Below, one piece after another: positions 9,024-18,012 of a stretch of 64,000 bases of DNA. The notes beneath the pieces were generated by a model, which had not been told where the DNA came from, did not search any database, and was given only the letters and a program-made list of their open reading frames with translations. This DNA comes from Gordonia polyisoprenivorans NBRC 16320 = JCM 10675 (lineage in GTDB: Bacteria; Actinomycetota; Actinomycetes; Mycobacteriales; Mycobacteriaceae), in the NCBI RefSeq assembly GCF_000241325.1, contig NZ_BAEI01000010.1, positions 1 to 64,000 on the forward strand, written 5' to 3'. The number at the start of each line of letters is the position of its first letter. Position 1 is the stretch's first letter. The position numbers and the translations under genes were made by a program.

Positions 9024-10607
9024 ATGACCGAAGAGTCGATAGCCGGCCGGAACCTCCTGGCCCCCACGTCGCGGGCATGTCCCTCGAGCCGACCGATCGA
9101 CGAACCCGAGAACGAGCCGCGCGAGGAGTGCGGCGTTTTTGGTGTCTGGGCTCCGGGTGAGGACGTCGCGAAGCTCTCGTACTACGGCCTCTACGCCCTG
9201 CAGCACCGTGGTCAGGAGGCCGCCGGGATCGCGGTCGGCGACGGCTCGCAGGTGCTGGTCTTCAAAGATCTCGGACTCGTCAGCCAGGTGTTCGACGAGC
9301 AGACGCTGGCATCGATGGTCGGCCACGTCGCGATCGGCCATTGCCGCTACTCGACGACCGGATCGACCACCTGGGAGAACTCCCAGCCGATCTTCCGCAC
9401 CACCGACGCCGGGACAGGGGTTGCGCTGGGCCACAACGGCAATCTGGTCAACACCGCGGAGCTCGCGGCGCGCGCGCGTGAGGTCGGCATCAAGAGCACC
9501 GCGGCGACCTCGGATTCCGACGTCGTCGGCGCGCTGCTGGCCCATGGTGCCGCCGACAGCAGCATCGAGCAGGCGGCCATGGAGTTGCTCCCCACCCTGC
9601 GCGGTGCGTTCTGCCTGACCTTCATGGATGAGCACACCTTGTACGCGGCGCGCGACCCGCACGGTGTCCGCCCGCTGTGCCTGGGCCGTCTCGACCGGGG
9701 ATGGGTCGTCGCCTCGGAGACCGCGGCCCTCGACATCGTCGGTGCGTCGTTCGTGCGTGACATCGAACCCGGTGAGCTGCTCGCCATCGACGCCGACGGC
9801 GTGCGCAGTTCCCGTTTCGCCGAGCCGACGCCACGCGGCTGCGTCTTCGAGTACGTCTATCTCGCCCGCCCGGACAGCGTCATCCACGGCCGTTCGGTGC
9901 ATTCCACGCGTGTCGACATCGGGCGGCGGCTGGCCCGCGAGTTCCCGGCGGTCGGCGACCTGGTGATCCCGGTACCCGAGTCGGGTACGCCTGCGGCCGT
10001 CGGGTTCGCCCAGGAGTCGGGGATTCCCTACGGGCAGGGGCTGATGAAGAACGCCTACGTCGGCCGTACCTTCATCCAGCCGTCGCAAACCATTCGTCAG
10101 CTCGGTATCCGTCTCAAGCTGAACCCGCTCAAAGAGGTCATCCGCGGCAAACGTCTTGTCGTCGTTGATGATTCGATTGTGCGCGGCAACACCCAACGCG
10201 CACTGATCCGGATGCTGCGGGAGGCGGGCGCGGCCGAGGTGCATGTCCGTATCGCGTCGAGCCCGGTGCGCTGGCCCTGTTTCTACGGCATCGATTTCGC
10301 CTCGCCCGCGGAACTGATCGCCAACGGCATGGAGTCCGAGGAGCACATGGTCGAGGGCGTCCGGCAGGCGATCGGCGCCGATTCGCTCGGCTACATCAGT
10401 ACCGAGGAGATGATCGCGGCGACGCATCAGGAGCCGTCGGCGCTGTGTGCGGCATGCTTCGACGGCAACTATCCGATCGAGCTGCCCAAGGAGTCGTCGC
10501 TGGGCAAGGCGGTGCTCGAGCAGATGCTCGCCAACGCCGCCGACGACGCCCGGATCGACCCATTGACCGCTCCCAATGACAACGTCAGCGCCGTGATGCG
10601 GCCCTGA
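9024..10607 (+). CDS. purF: amidophosphoribosyltransferase
   Basis: 527 aa from ATG 9024, chosen for the AGGGAG ribosome site. First committed step of purine synthesis: PRPP plus glutamine gives 5-phosphoribosylamine. A 35-residue propeptide precedes the Ntn nucleophile Cys36 in REECGVFGVW. The PRPP loop is VVVDDSIVRGNTQRA. Four cysteines in the places used for a [4Fe-4S] cluster in Bacillus-type PurF are present (CVFEY, PCFYG and the CAAC pair), so this is the iron-sulfur, self-processing type. The following purM starts 23 nt downstream, giving a purFM operon as in mycobacteria. Confidence 0.95.
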   Translation: MTEESIAGRNLLAPTSRACPSSRPIDEPENEPREECGVFGVWAPGEDVAKLSYYGLYALQHRGQEAAGIAVGDGSQVLVFKDLGLVSQVFDEQTLASMVGHVAIGHCRYSTTGSTTWENSQPIFRTTDAGTGVALGHNGNLVNTAELAARAREVGIKSTAATSDSDVVGALLAHGAADSSIEQAAMELLPTLRGAFCLTFMDEHTLYAARDPHGVRPLCLGRLDRGWVVASETAALDIVGASFVRDIEPGELLAIDADGVRSSRFAEPTPRGCVFEYVYLARPDSVIHGRSVHSTRVDIGRRLAREFPAVGDLVIPVPESGTPAAVGFAQESGIPYGQGLMKNAYVGRTFIQPSQTIRQLGIRLKLNPLKEVIRGKRLVVVDDSIVRGNTQRALIRMLREAGAAEVHVRIASSPVRWPCFYGIDFASPAELIANGMESEEHMVEGVRQAIGADSLGYISTEEMIAATHQEPSALCAACFDGNYPIELPKESSLGKAVLEQMLANAADDARIDPLTAPNDNVSAVMRP

Positions 10608-10630
10608 AGCACTCGGGTAGCGTGTCTCCC

Positions 10631-11752
10631 GTGAGCGAACAGGATGCGGCTGACGAGAAGTCCACTTCACCTTCCGCGGATCTTCCTTCTGGCGGCCTGT
10701 CGTACGCGGGGGCCGGGGTCGACATCGACGCCGGTGATCGCGCTGTCGAGCTGATCGGTCCGCACGCCAAACGCGCCACACGCCCGGAGGTCCTCGGCGG
10801 ACTCGGCGGATTCTCCGGACTCTTCGCCCTCAAGGGCAACTACCGCGAGCCGGTACTCGCCGCGGCGAGCGACGGCGTCGGTACCAAACTCGCCGTCGCG
10901 CAAGCGATCGGCAAACATGACACCGTCGGCCAGGACCTGGTGGCCATGTGCGTCGACGACCTCGTGGTGTGCGGCGCCGAACCGCTGTTCCTGCAGGACT
11001 ACATCGCCATCGGCAAGGTGGTCCCGGAGACGGTCGCCGAGATCGTCGCCGGCATCGCCGACGGCTGCGTTATCGCCGGCTGCGCACTGCTCGGTGGCGA
11101 GACCGCCGAACATCCCGGTCTCATGCGTGACGACCACTACGACCTCTCGGCGACCGCGGTGGGCGTCGTCGAGGCCGACCAGGTGCTCTCGCCGGATCGG
11201 GTCCGCGCCGGCGACTCGGTGATCGCACTGGGTTCCTCGGGCCTGCACTCCAACGGATATTCGCTGGCGCGCAAGGTCCTTCTCGACTGGGGCCACATGG
11301 ATCTCGGAGGCGATGTCGAGGAATTCGGTCGCACCCTCGGTGAGGAACTCCTCGAACCGACACGCATCTACGCACGCGATTGCCTCGCGCTGGCGGCCGA
11401 GGCCGACGTTCGGACGTTCGCCCACATCACCGGTGGGGGGCTCGCCGAGAACCTGGCCCGAGTCATCCCATCGGGGCTCGTGGCCGAACTCGAACGCAAT
11501 ACCTGGACTCCCGCACCGATTTTCGCCATGATCGCCCAACGCGGTCGTGTCGAGCAGGCCGAGATGGAACGCACCTTCAACATGGGTGTCGGCATGGTGG
11601 CCGTGGTGGCGCCCGAGGACACCGATCGTGCCCAGGCCGTCCTGACCGCGCGCCACGTCGACAACTGGGTGCTCGGCACCATCAAGCGCAATCCCGAGGC
11701 CAAGGGTGGATCGGGGCGCGTGAACCTCGTCGGCGATCACCCACGCTTCTGA
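10631..11752 (+). CDS. purM: phosphoribosylformylglycinamidine cyclo-ligase
   Basis: 373 aa from GTG 10631 (GTG 10622 is also possible). Closes the imidazole ring of AIR from FGAM with ATP. Seen: the N-terminal YAGAGVDIDAGD motif, the GVGTKLAVA glycine loop and the ATP-binding DDLVVCGAEPLF segment, all diagnostic of PurM. Directly behind purF. The gene is convergent with the DUF3073 gene; a large hairpin sits between them. Confidence 0.95.
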   Translation: MSEQDAADEKSTSPSADLPSGGLSYAGAGVDIDAGDRAVELIGPHAKRATRPEVLGGLGGFSGLFALKGNYREPVLAAASDGVGTKLAVAQAIGKHDTVGQDLVAMCVDDLVVCGAEPLFLQDYIAIGKVVPETVAEIVAGIADGCVIAGCALLGGETAEHPGLMRDDHYDLSATAVGVVEADQVLSPDRVRAGDSVIALGSSGLHSNGYSLARKVLLDWGHMDLGGDVEEFGRTLGEELLEPTRIYARDCLALAAEADVRTFAHITGGGLAENLARVIPSGLVAELERNTWTPAPIFAMIAQRGRVEQAEMERTFNMGVGMVAVVAPEDTDRAQAVLTARHVDNWVLGTIKRNPEAKGGSGRVNLVGDHPRF

Positions 11753-11797
11753 CAAGCGTTACTGCAAGTACCGCCCGGGGAGACGCTGAGAAACCAA

Positions 11798-11860
11798 CGA
11801 TCACCGGTCCGTTCGCCGAACGCACTCGAGAGTTGCGTTCGATGAACGAACCGGTGATCG
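11798..11860. terminator. large inverted repeat between convergent genes
   Basis: Arms 11798-11826 and 11831-11860 are complementary over about 29 bp with three substitutions and one inserted base, around a CGAG loop. It lies 45 nt after purM and 76 nt after the DUF3073 stop, so it can terminate both. No U-tract follows. Each arm itself contains a short palindrome (GTTCGnCGAAC type). Confidence 0.65.
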
Positions 11861-11936
11861 CCTGTGGTGGCGCTACCGTGACGACGACGCCGGGGCGGTC
11901 GGCGTCAAGGGGTGAGCGAAATGAGGGCGGTCGCGC

Positions 11937-12113
11937 TCAGGCGCGACGCCACTCGTCCTCTTCAAGCCACTCGTCCACCGGATCCGGGCGGTCTGCCGAA
12001 TCCGCCGAACCCGACAACTCGCGCTGCAAGCTGTCGAAGTCGGTGTGGGGAGTGGAGTACTTCAGCTGACGAGCAACCTTCGTCTGCTTTGCTTTAGCCC
12101 GGCCGCGGCCCAT
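11937..12113 (-). CDS. DUF3073 small basic protein (Rv0810c-like)
   Basis: 58 aa from ATG 12113. The opening MGRGRAKAKQTKVARQLKY is the hallmark of DUF3073, a short conserved actinobacterial protein with a basic N-terminus and acidic C-terminus (DEWLEEDEWRRA). Function unknown; the charge split suggests nucleic-acid or ribosome contact, which is speculation. Position after purM is as in M. tuberculosis. Confidence 0.85.
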   Translation of the reverse strand: MGRGRAKAKQTKVARQLKYSTPHTDFDSLQRELSGSADSADRPDPVDEWLEEDEWRRA

Positions 12114-12135
12114 ATGGGACCCCCTCGCACAATGA

Positions 12136-12165
12136 CGGGGCGGCCAAACTGGTGGCGGCCCCGTT
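12136..12165. terminator. hairpin upstream of DUF3073
   Basis: ACGGGGC (12136-12142) pairs with GCCCCGT (12159-12165), with further partial pairing inside. It lies between the MOSC stop and the DUF3073 start on the minus strand, so it may end the ygfZ-MOSC message or sit in the DUF3073 leader. Confidence 0.35.
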
Positions 12166-12303
12166 CTCTCGGTAGTTGAGTATCTCGTGGGCACCAGTTT
12201 AGCGCGCGTTTCGCGATTACGCGGATTGCCCCGGCAATGGCACGCCGACCAGCTGCGATGGGGGTTGCCCGGGGCCTTCCCGGTGTGCTCGGGCCGGTGG
12301 CCG

Positions 12304-12996
12304 TCAGACCTTCGCGACGCGGGCGAGATGTCGGCTCGCCTCGCGACGAACCTTCGCGGGTAGGTCGTCGGCGGCCAGCAGGGTCTGTAGGGGCTCGGCG
12401 TCGGTGCCGGTCAGCAGATCGCGGACGGTGACTCCGTGGTCCGGGCGGGCGACGACGCGGATCTCGTCGCCGGCCCCGATGCTTCCGGGCGTGAGAACCC
12501 GCAGGTAGGTGCCGACGTCACCCTGCTGCATGAACCGTTTGACCCACCGGGGCTCGCCCGCCCACGCGGCGAAGGTCCGGCATGGGGTCCGGGGGATGGT
12601 GGTCTCCAGCAGGACGCCGGTCGAGGGATCCTCCGGTGGCCCGACCCACCAGCGTTCGCCGACGAGCGCATCGGTGACGGGCAGGCCGACGACGCGCAGG
12701 TTCTCCCCGAACCAGCCGTAGGGCAGGTCGCGACCGAGCTCGTCGGCCCAGCGGCGCGCCTCGCGGTCGTCGTAGGCGTAGACGGCCTGGTCGTGGCCCC
12801 CATGGTGTTTCGTGTCACGGACGTGGTCGTTCAACAGGCCGAGCTCGCCGACCTGCACCCGCCCGTCGTGGGGGCGCTTGTCGATGGCGCTGATGCCCGC
12901 CCGGCCGAGGTCGACGTCGGCGTGGACCGCGCAGACCGCCAGGACGCGCCCGTCCGGCTGACCCTGGTGCGCCGGCTCGGGCGGTGTCACCGTCAT
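12304..12996 (-). CDS. MOSC-domain protein
   Basis: 230 aa from ATG 12996. MOSC domains bind sulfur or molybdenum-cofactor ligands through a conserved Cys; here the likely residue is in IPRTPCRTF. Also seen are the GWFGENLRVVG and GDVGTYLRVL segments typical of YiiM-like stand-alone MOSC proteins, which reduce N-hydroxylated compounds in some bacteria. The start overlaps the ygfZ stop (ATGA), so the two are translationally coupled. This gene is not in the M. tuberculosis block and looks like a lineage-specific addition. Confidence 0.8.
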   Translation of the reverse strand: MTVTPPEPAHQGQPDGRVLAVCAVHADVDLGRAGISAIDKRPHDGRVQVGELGLLNDHVRDTKHHGGHDQAVYAYDDREARRWADELGRDLPYGWFGENLRVVGLPVTDALVGERWWVGPPEDPSTGVLLETTIPRTPCRTFAAWAGEPRWVKRFMQQGDVGTYLRVLTPGSIGAGDEIRVVARPDHGVTVRDLLTGTDAEPLQTLLAADDLPAKVRREASRHLARVAKV

Positions 12997-14186
12997 GCCC
13001 GTCCGCGGAGGCGTTCGACGGCCGCCCGGCCCGCCTGGACCCGGTCGTCGGCGTCCACGGAGTCGGGATCGACGCGGGCGGCCATCGGGGGTTCGTCGGC
13101 GTCGCCATTCACGAGCAACTCGAGGTCGGGGCCGATGCCGCGCTTGAGCAGTCCGAGGGCGATGGGGCCGAGGTCGAAGTGGTCGACGGCGGTGCCGAGG
13201 CGGCCGACGGTGCGCCCCCCCGCGGTGATCGGCGTTCCGGGCGGCGGACGGTGATCGGAGCTGCCGTCGAGATGCAGCAGCACGAGTTGCCGCGGCGGCT
13301 TGCCGAGATTGTGTACGCGGGCGACGGTCTCCTGACCGCGGTAACAGCCCTTGTCGAGGTGGACGGCGCCGAAACGCTCCGGACCGCCGATCCATCCCGC
13401 CTCGTGGGGGATGGTGCGTTCGTCGGTGTCGACGCCGAGGCGCGGGCGTAGGGCGGCGACACGCAGGGCGTCGAAGGCCCAGCTGCCGGCCATCCGTGCG
13501 CCGGCCTCGGTGAGCTGCTCCCACCAGCGCAGCAGCAGGAACTCCGGTACGACGAGGTCGACCATCGGCAGCGAGGTGTCGGCGTGCGGTCCCTCCGACA
13601 GGGGCGGCATCATCCGCCAGAAGCCGAGCGGCTCGTCCTCGTGATGGGATTCGGGCAGGTCACCGGCCTGATAGGGGGCGGCGTCGGGGTCGATCTCGAG
13701 GAGGTCGGCGATCGGTCCGCGCACCGCGTCGGGGCCGATGAGGGTGAGGACCTTGACGTCGGTGCGTGCCGCGGGTTGCACCTTGGCCCAGAAGACCATC
13801 CTGGTGAGGAACGTCAGCAGGGCGTCGCCGCGTGCGGCCTCGGTGTCGATCCAGGTGACCTCGTCGACGTCGGTGAGCACGAAATGGTCCTCGACTCGCC
13901 CGTTGGCGTCGAGGGACAGCGCCTCGGCACTCGACCGGTCACCGAGGTCGCTCACCTGCTGCGAGCAGATCGTGTTCAGCCAGGTGAGGCGTTCGGGGCC
14001 GGGGAGTTCGAGGACCGCACGGTCGGTGCGGTCGACGATGGCCGCGCCGCGGACCGCCGCCCGCTGCTCACCGAGGGGATCGCCGTAATGCCAGGCGACT
14101 CCAGTGCCCTGCGGAGTGGTGGGAGTCTCGGGAGCGGCGACCGCGCCCTGGCTGGAATACCTGGTCAGGATGGGTGAGCGGCTCAC
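12993..14186 (-). CDS. ygfZ: folate-binding YgfZ/GcvT-like protein
   Basis: 397 aa, GTG 14186. The signature KGCYRGQE (about residues 275-285) with its reactive Cys is diagnostic of YgfZ, a tetrahydrofolate-dependent factor that supports assembly or repair of some Fe-S proteins. An aminomethyltransferase-like fold precedes it (PERLTWLNTICSQ). Same position as Rv0811c. Divergent from the aminotransferase gene by 37 nt. Confidence 0.85.
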   Translation of the reverse strand: MSRSPILTRYSSQGAVAAPETPTTPQGTGVAWHYGDPLGEQRAAVRGAAIVDRTDRAVLELPGPERLTWLNTICSQQVSDLGDRSSAEALSLDANGRVEDHFVLTDVDEVTWIDTEAARGDALLTFLTRMVFWAKVQPAARTDVKVLTLIGPDAVRGPIADLLEIDPDAAPYQAGDLPESHHEDEPLGFWRMMPPLSEGPHADTSLPMVDLVVPEFLLLRWWEQLTEAGARMAGSWAFDALRVAALRPRLGVDTDERTIPHEAGWIGGPERFGAVHLDKGCYRGQETVARVHNLGKPPRQLVLLHLDGSSDHRPPPGTPITAGGRTVGRLGTAVDHFDLGPIALGLLKRGIGPDLELLVNGDADEPPMAARVDPDSVDADDRVQAGRAAVERLRGRA

Positions 14187-14223
14187 GGCTCGAGTCTACG
14201 CGGCGGGTCGATAGGGTGGCGGC

Positions 14224-15159
14224 ATGTCCCAGCCCGACAAGTCCCAGCCCGCAGTGTCCCAGCCCGCAGTGTCGCAGTCCATCCTGGTGTCCCTCGATGG
14301 AACCGTCCTCGATCCCGAGGTCCCGTTCCTGCATGCCGACGATCTGGCCGCGGTGCGGGGCGACGGGATCTTCGAGACGCTGCTGATCCGCGACGGGTGG
14401 GCGCGGTGCGTCACCCTTCATCTGCAGCGTCTGGCCCGCTCCGCGGAGATGCTCGATCTGCCCGAGCCGGATGCCGAGAAGTGGCGTTCGGCGATCGAGG
14501 TGGCGACGCGCACGTGGGTCGACCGCAACGGTGAGTTCGCCGAAGGTCTTCTACGCCTTGTCTATTCGCGTGGGCGGGAAGCTCATCCGGCAGGCGCGGG
14601 TGCCGAGTCCGGGGCGCCGACGGCGTATCTCACGGTCGGTCCGGTCGCCGAGCGGGTCGTCGCGGTCCGGGCGAACGGGGTCTCGGTGATCACCCTGGAC
14701 CGCGGCTATTCGATCGATGTCGCCGACGCCGCCCCGTGGCAGTTGCTCGGTGCCAAGACGCTCAGCTACGCGACCAACATGGCTGCGCTGCGTCATGCCG
14801 CCGACAACGGCTACGACGATGTGATCTACCTCAGCAGCGAGGGTGCGATTCTGGAGGGTCCGCGCTCGACGGTCGTTGCTGTGATGGGGAAGACACTCGT
14901 CACCCCGCCGGCCGAAATCGGCATCCTGCCCGGCACCACGCAGGTGGCGACGTTCGCGTTGGCGGCCGAAGAAGGCTGGCAGACCGAGACCCGCGTGCTG
15001 CGTCCGGCCGATCTGCTCGAGGCCGATTCGGTGTGGCTGATCAGCAGCGTCACCCTCGCCGCGCGGGTGACCGCGCTCAACGGTCACCCCCTGCCTGTGA
15101 CGGAAGTTTGCCAGGATTTTATCGATTTGGTCGACCGCGCCATTTCTGCTGACCGATAA
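14224..15159 (+). CDS. pabC: class IV aminotransferase, probably aminodeoxychorismate lyase
   Basis: 311 aa. PLP Lys is in GAKTLSYATN (about K178); the GDGIFETLL start and EGPRSTV motif are typical of the PabC/IlvE fold. Orthologue position of Rv0812, annotated as 4-amino-4-deoxychorismate lyase (p-aminobenzoate and folate synthesis), which fits the neighbouring folate-binding YgfZ. D-amino-acid aminotransferase activity cannot be excluded. A TAGGGT -10-like hexamer lies about 8 nt before the ATG, so a leaderless transcript is likely. Codons 2-16 are three 15-bp tandem repeats (SQPDK, SQPAV, SQPAV), probably a variable, unstructured tail. Confidence 0.75.
   Translation: MSQPDKSQPAVSQPAVSQSILVSLDGTVLDPEVPFLHADDLAAVRGDGIFETLLIRDGWARCVTLHLQRLARSAEMLDLPEPDAEKWRSAIEVATRTWVDRNGEFAEGLLRLVYSRGREAHPAGAGAESGAPTAYLTVGPVAERVVAVRANGVSVITLDRGYSIDVADAAPWQLLGAKTLSYATNMAALRHAADNGYDDVIYLSSEGAILEGPRSTVVAVMGKTLVTPPAEIGILPGTTQVATFALAAEEGWQTETRVLRPADLLEADSVWLISSVTLAARVTALNGHPLPVTEVCQDFIDLVDRAISADR
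14226..14270 (+). repeat. 15-bp tandem repeat in coding sequence
   Basis: Three consecutive 15-bp units (GTCCCAGCCCGMMRW type) encode SQPDK-SQPAV-SQPAV at the N-terminus of the class IV aminotransferase; a fourth degenerate unit follows. Unit length keeps the frame. Confidence 0.8.
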
Positions 15160-15279
15160 TGGTCGGTGTCTGCGGGCTCTCCCCGCGGACACCAGCGAGA
15201 TCCAGCCCACAAATGAACCCAGGTGACGGGACTTTTGGCGCTTGTTCGCGTGAGTGGCCAGGCGTAGCGTCACCGGTAT

Positions 15280-15302
15280 GGTTACTACGTGGTGTAGTAG
15301 CC
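15280..15302. promoter_or_regulatory. BlaI/CopY-like dyad upstream of cydA
   Basis: GGTTACTAC-N5-GTAGTAGCC has 8 of 9 matching arm positions. The TACTAC/GTAGTA arms resemble operators of BlaI/MecI-family repressors. It ends 37 bp before the cydA ATG. The regulator is inferred from motif shape only. Confidence 0.5.
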
Positions 15303-15339
15303 AACTTTCGTCCCGCGTCTCGCAGCCCGAGACGCGACC

Positions 15340-16923
15340 ATGCGATTCGAGGCGACGTTGAACGCTCTGGATTTGTCACGATGGCAATTCGGTATCACGA
15401 CCGTTTATCACTTCTTGTTCGTCCCGTTGACCATCGGTCTCGCGCCGATGGTGGCGATCATGCAGACGGTCTGGCACAAGACCGGAAACGAGCAGTGGTT
15501 ACGAGCCACGAAATTCTTCGGGAAGCTGTTCCTGATCAATTTCGCCCTCGGTGTGGCCACCGGTATCGTTCAGGAGTTCCAATTCGGAATGAACTGGAGC
15601 GAATACAGCCGGTACGTCGCCGATGTGTTCGGCGCGCCGCTGGCCCTCGAGGGATTGATTGCCTTCTTCCTCGAGTCGACATTTCTCGGCCTCTGGATCT
15701 TCGGCTGGTCGCGTCTACCGCGTCGGGTGCATCTGGCCACCATCTGGCTGGTCGCGATCGGCGTGACCGCGTCGGCGTACTTCATCATCGCCGCGAACTC
15801 GTGGATGCAGCACCCGGTGGGTGTGGCATTCGACCCGACGCGTAACCGCCCGGCCATGAACAACTTCTGGGCGGTCATCACCAACAACACGACCCTCGCG
15901 GCGTTCCCGCACGTGATCGCCGGTGCGTGGCTGACCGCGGCCACCTTCGTCGGCGGCATCGGTATCTGGTGGATGTCGCGAAACATGTGGCGCGCCAAGA
16001 AGTTGCGCGTGGCCATCGACACCGGCGACACGAGTGGGATGCCCAAGACCACCTCGCCGAGCCAGATCGATGCCACCCCAGAGGATCTCGAGCGCGACGC
16101 CCATCGCCTGTGGCGTCCGGTGACCCGGTTCGCGTGCTGGGTGGCGATCGTCGCCGGCGTGCTGTTGTTCATCACCGGTGACTTCCAGGCGCAGATCATG
16201 TTCAAACAACAACCGATGAAGATGGCATCGGCGGAATCGTTGTGCAATACCCAGGAGAATGCCGGGTTCTCGGTGCTCTCGATCGGGCGACAGAACAATT
16301 GCGCCGACATCGACCACGTCGTCGAGATCCCGGGCATGCTGTCCTTCCTGGCCACGCATCGCTTCGGTGAAACATTGCAGGGCGTGAATCAGTTGCAGGC
16401 GCAATATCAGGAAGCGCTGAACATGCCGGGTCAGAACTTCGCCCCCAATCTGTTCGTCACCTACTGGGGTTTCCGCGCGATGATCACCTGGGCGCTCGGA
16501 TCGGTCGTGGTGGCCTTCGGTGGACTGTGGTTCACCCGACGAAAGAAGGTGGTCGAATCCAGACGCCTGGGCCTGTTGGCCCTCTGGATGATCCCGACCC
16601 CGTTCCTGGCCAACGCATCCGGCTGGATCTTCACCGAGATGGGCCGCCAGCCATGGGTCGTCGCCCCGAACTGGGAGAACAACCTCGACCCGTTGCGCAT
16701 ACACATGCTCGTGCAGGACGGCGTCTCCAACCACACGCCACCGATCCTGTGGGTCACCATGATCGGCTTCACGCTGCTCTACGGCGGGCTGGGTGTGGTG
16801 TGGTTCCTCCTGCAACGGCGTTACGCCATCGAGGGTCCCGCGGCATATGACCACATCGCTCCGGAGGTGGAGTCCGACGACTCCGATTCCGATGAGCCCA
16901 AACAGCTTTCGTTCGCGTACTGA
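15340..16923 (+). CDS. cydA: cytochrome bd ubiquinol/menaquinol oxidase subunit I
   Basis: 527 aa, multi-pass membrane protein. Haem ligand His in WQFGITTVYHFLFVP (H24, equivalent of E. coli H19), a second His in AAFPHVIAGAW, and the quinol-side GRQPW motif are present. With CydB it oxidises quinol and reduces oxygen to water at high affinity. The insert between the Q-loop and the C-terminus is of the short type. First gene of cydABDC; a BlaI-like dyad lies upstream. Confidence 0.95.
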   Translation: MRFEATLNALDLSRWQFGITTVYHFLFVPLTIGLAPMVAIMQTVWHKTGNEQWLRATKFFGKLFLINFALGVATGIVQEFQFGMNWSEYSRYVADVFGAPLALEGLIAFFLESTFLGLWIFGWSRLPRRVHLATIWLVAIGVTASAYFIIAANSWMQHPVGVAFDPTRNRPAMNNFWAVITNNTTLAAFPHVIAGAWLTAATFVGGIGIWWMSRNMWRAKKLRVAIDTGDTSGMPKTTSPSQIDATPEDLERDAHRLWRPVTRFACWVAIVAGVLLFITGDFQAQIMFKQQPMKMASAESLCNTQENAGFSVLSIGRQNNCADIDHVVEIPGMLSFLATHRFGETLQGVNQLQAQYQEALNMPGQNFAPNLFVTYWGFRAMITWALGSVVVAFGGLWFTRRKKVVESRRLGLLALWMIPTPFLANASGWIFTEMGRQPWVVAPNWENNLDPLRIHMLVQDGVSNHTPPILWVTMIGFTLLYGGLGVVWFLLQRRYAIEGPAAYDHIAPEVESDDSDSDEPKQLSFAY

Positions 16924-16935
16924 GGAGCGGGACAG

Positions 16936-18012
16936 ATGTCACTCGAAAACTTCTGGTTCATCGTCGTCGCGGTCCTGTTCATCGGCTACTTCGTCCTCGA
17001 GGGCTTCGACTTCGGTGTCGGCATGCTGATGCCGTTCCTCGGTGCGAGTCACACCGGTGGCGACGAGAAGGTCGCGGCCGACGACGACGCCGCCGACCCG
17101 GACAAGCGCAGGCGAGCACTGCTCAACACCATCGGCCCGGTGTGGGACGGCAACGAGGTGTGGCTGCTGACCGCCGGTGGCGCGCTGTTCGCGGCCTTCG
17201 GTGGTTGGTACGCAACGATGTTCACCGCGTTCTACCTGCCGCTGTTCCTGATCCTGATCGGACTGATCACCCGGGTTGTGGCCATCGAGTGGCGCGGCAA
17301 GATCAACGACCCGCGCTGGCGGATGTGGTGCGATGTCGGCATCGGCCTGGGATCGTGGATTCCCGCACTGCTGTGGGGCGTGGCCTTCGCCAACGTCGTC
17401 CGCGGTCTGCCGATCGACGCCGCGCACCAGTACACCGGCGGATTCTTCAACCTGCTCAATCCCTATGCGCTACTCGGCGGTGTCACCACGCTGCTCGCGT
17501 TCCTGACCCACGGTGCGGTCTTCCTCGGACTCAAGACCAGCGGCGTGCTGCAGCAGGACGCGATGAGATACGCCAAGCTGCTGGCCATTCCGACGTTGGT
17601 CGTGGCCGCGGCGTTCCTGCTGTGGACGCAGTTCGCCTACGGCAACGGCTGGACGTGGATCCCGGTGCTCATCGCCGCTGTCGCCGCGCTGGTGATGGTG
17701 GCGGCGACCCAGGTGCAGCGCGAGGGCATCGCCTTCCTGGCGACCTCGATCGCCATCGCCGGGACCGTGGCGACGCTGTTCTCGGTGCTGTTCCCGAATG
17801 TGCTTCCGTCGACCACTGATTCGGCCTACAACCTGACCGTCGCCAACACCGCGTCGAGTCATTACACGCTGACCGTGATGACGATCGCCGCGCTGATCAT
17901 GACGCCCATCGTCATCGCCTATCAGGGGTGGACCTACTGGGTGTTCCGCAAGCGCATCAGCGTCGGCCAGATCCCGGCACCCACCGGTCTGTCGTTGAAG
18001 GCATGGCAATAG
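16936..18012 (+). CDS. cydB: cytochrome bd oxidase subunit II
   Basis: 358 aa, about nine membrane helices; opens with the CydB signature ENFWFIVVAVLFIGYFVLEG followed by DFGVGM, and contains NEVWLLTAGGALFAAF. Partner of CydA. It follows cydA by 12 nt with a GAGGAGCGGG ribosome site and overlaps cydD by 10 nt, so the operon is tightly coupled. Confidence 0.95.
   Translation: MSLENFWFIVVAVLFIGYFVLEGFDFGVGMLMPFLGASHTGGDEKVAADDDAADPDKRRRALLNTIGPVWDGNEVWLLTAGGALFAAFGGWYATMFTAFYLPLFLILIGLITRVVAIEWRGKINDPRWRMWCDVGIGLGSWIPALLWGVAFANVVRGLPIDAAHQYTGGFFNLLNPYALLGGVTTLLAFLTHGAVFLGLKTSGVLQQDAMRYAKLLAIPTLVVAAAFLLWTQFAYGNGWTWIPVLIAAVAALVMVAATQVQREGIAFLATSIAIAGTVATLFSVLFPNVLPSTTDSAYNLTVANTASSHYTLTVMTIAALIMTPIVIAYQGWTYWVFRKRISVGQIPAPTGLSLKAWQ

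Noticed and set aside
8160-10781. 873-codon minus-strand frame across purF
   Set aside because: It is antisense to purF and the sterol-carrier gene, Arg/Asp/His-rich, and shows no domain; a high-GC shadow frame.
11798-11860. LexA box in the large inverted repeat
   Set aside because: The GTTCG and CGAAC halves are in the reverse order to the SOS palindrome.
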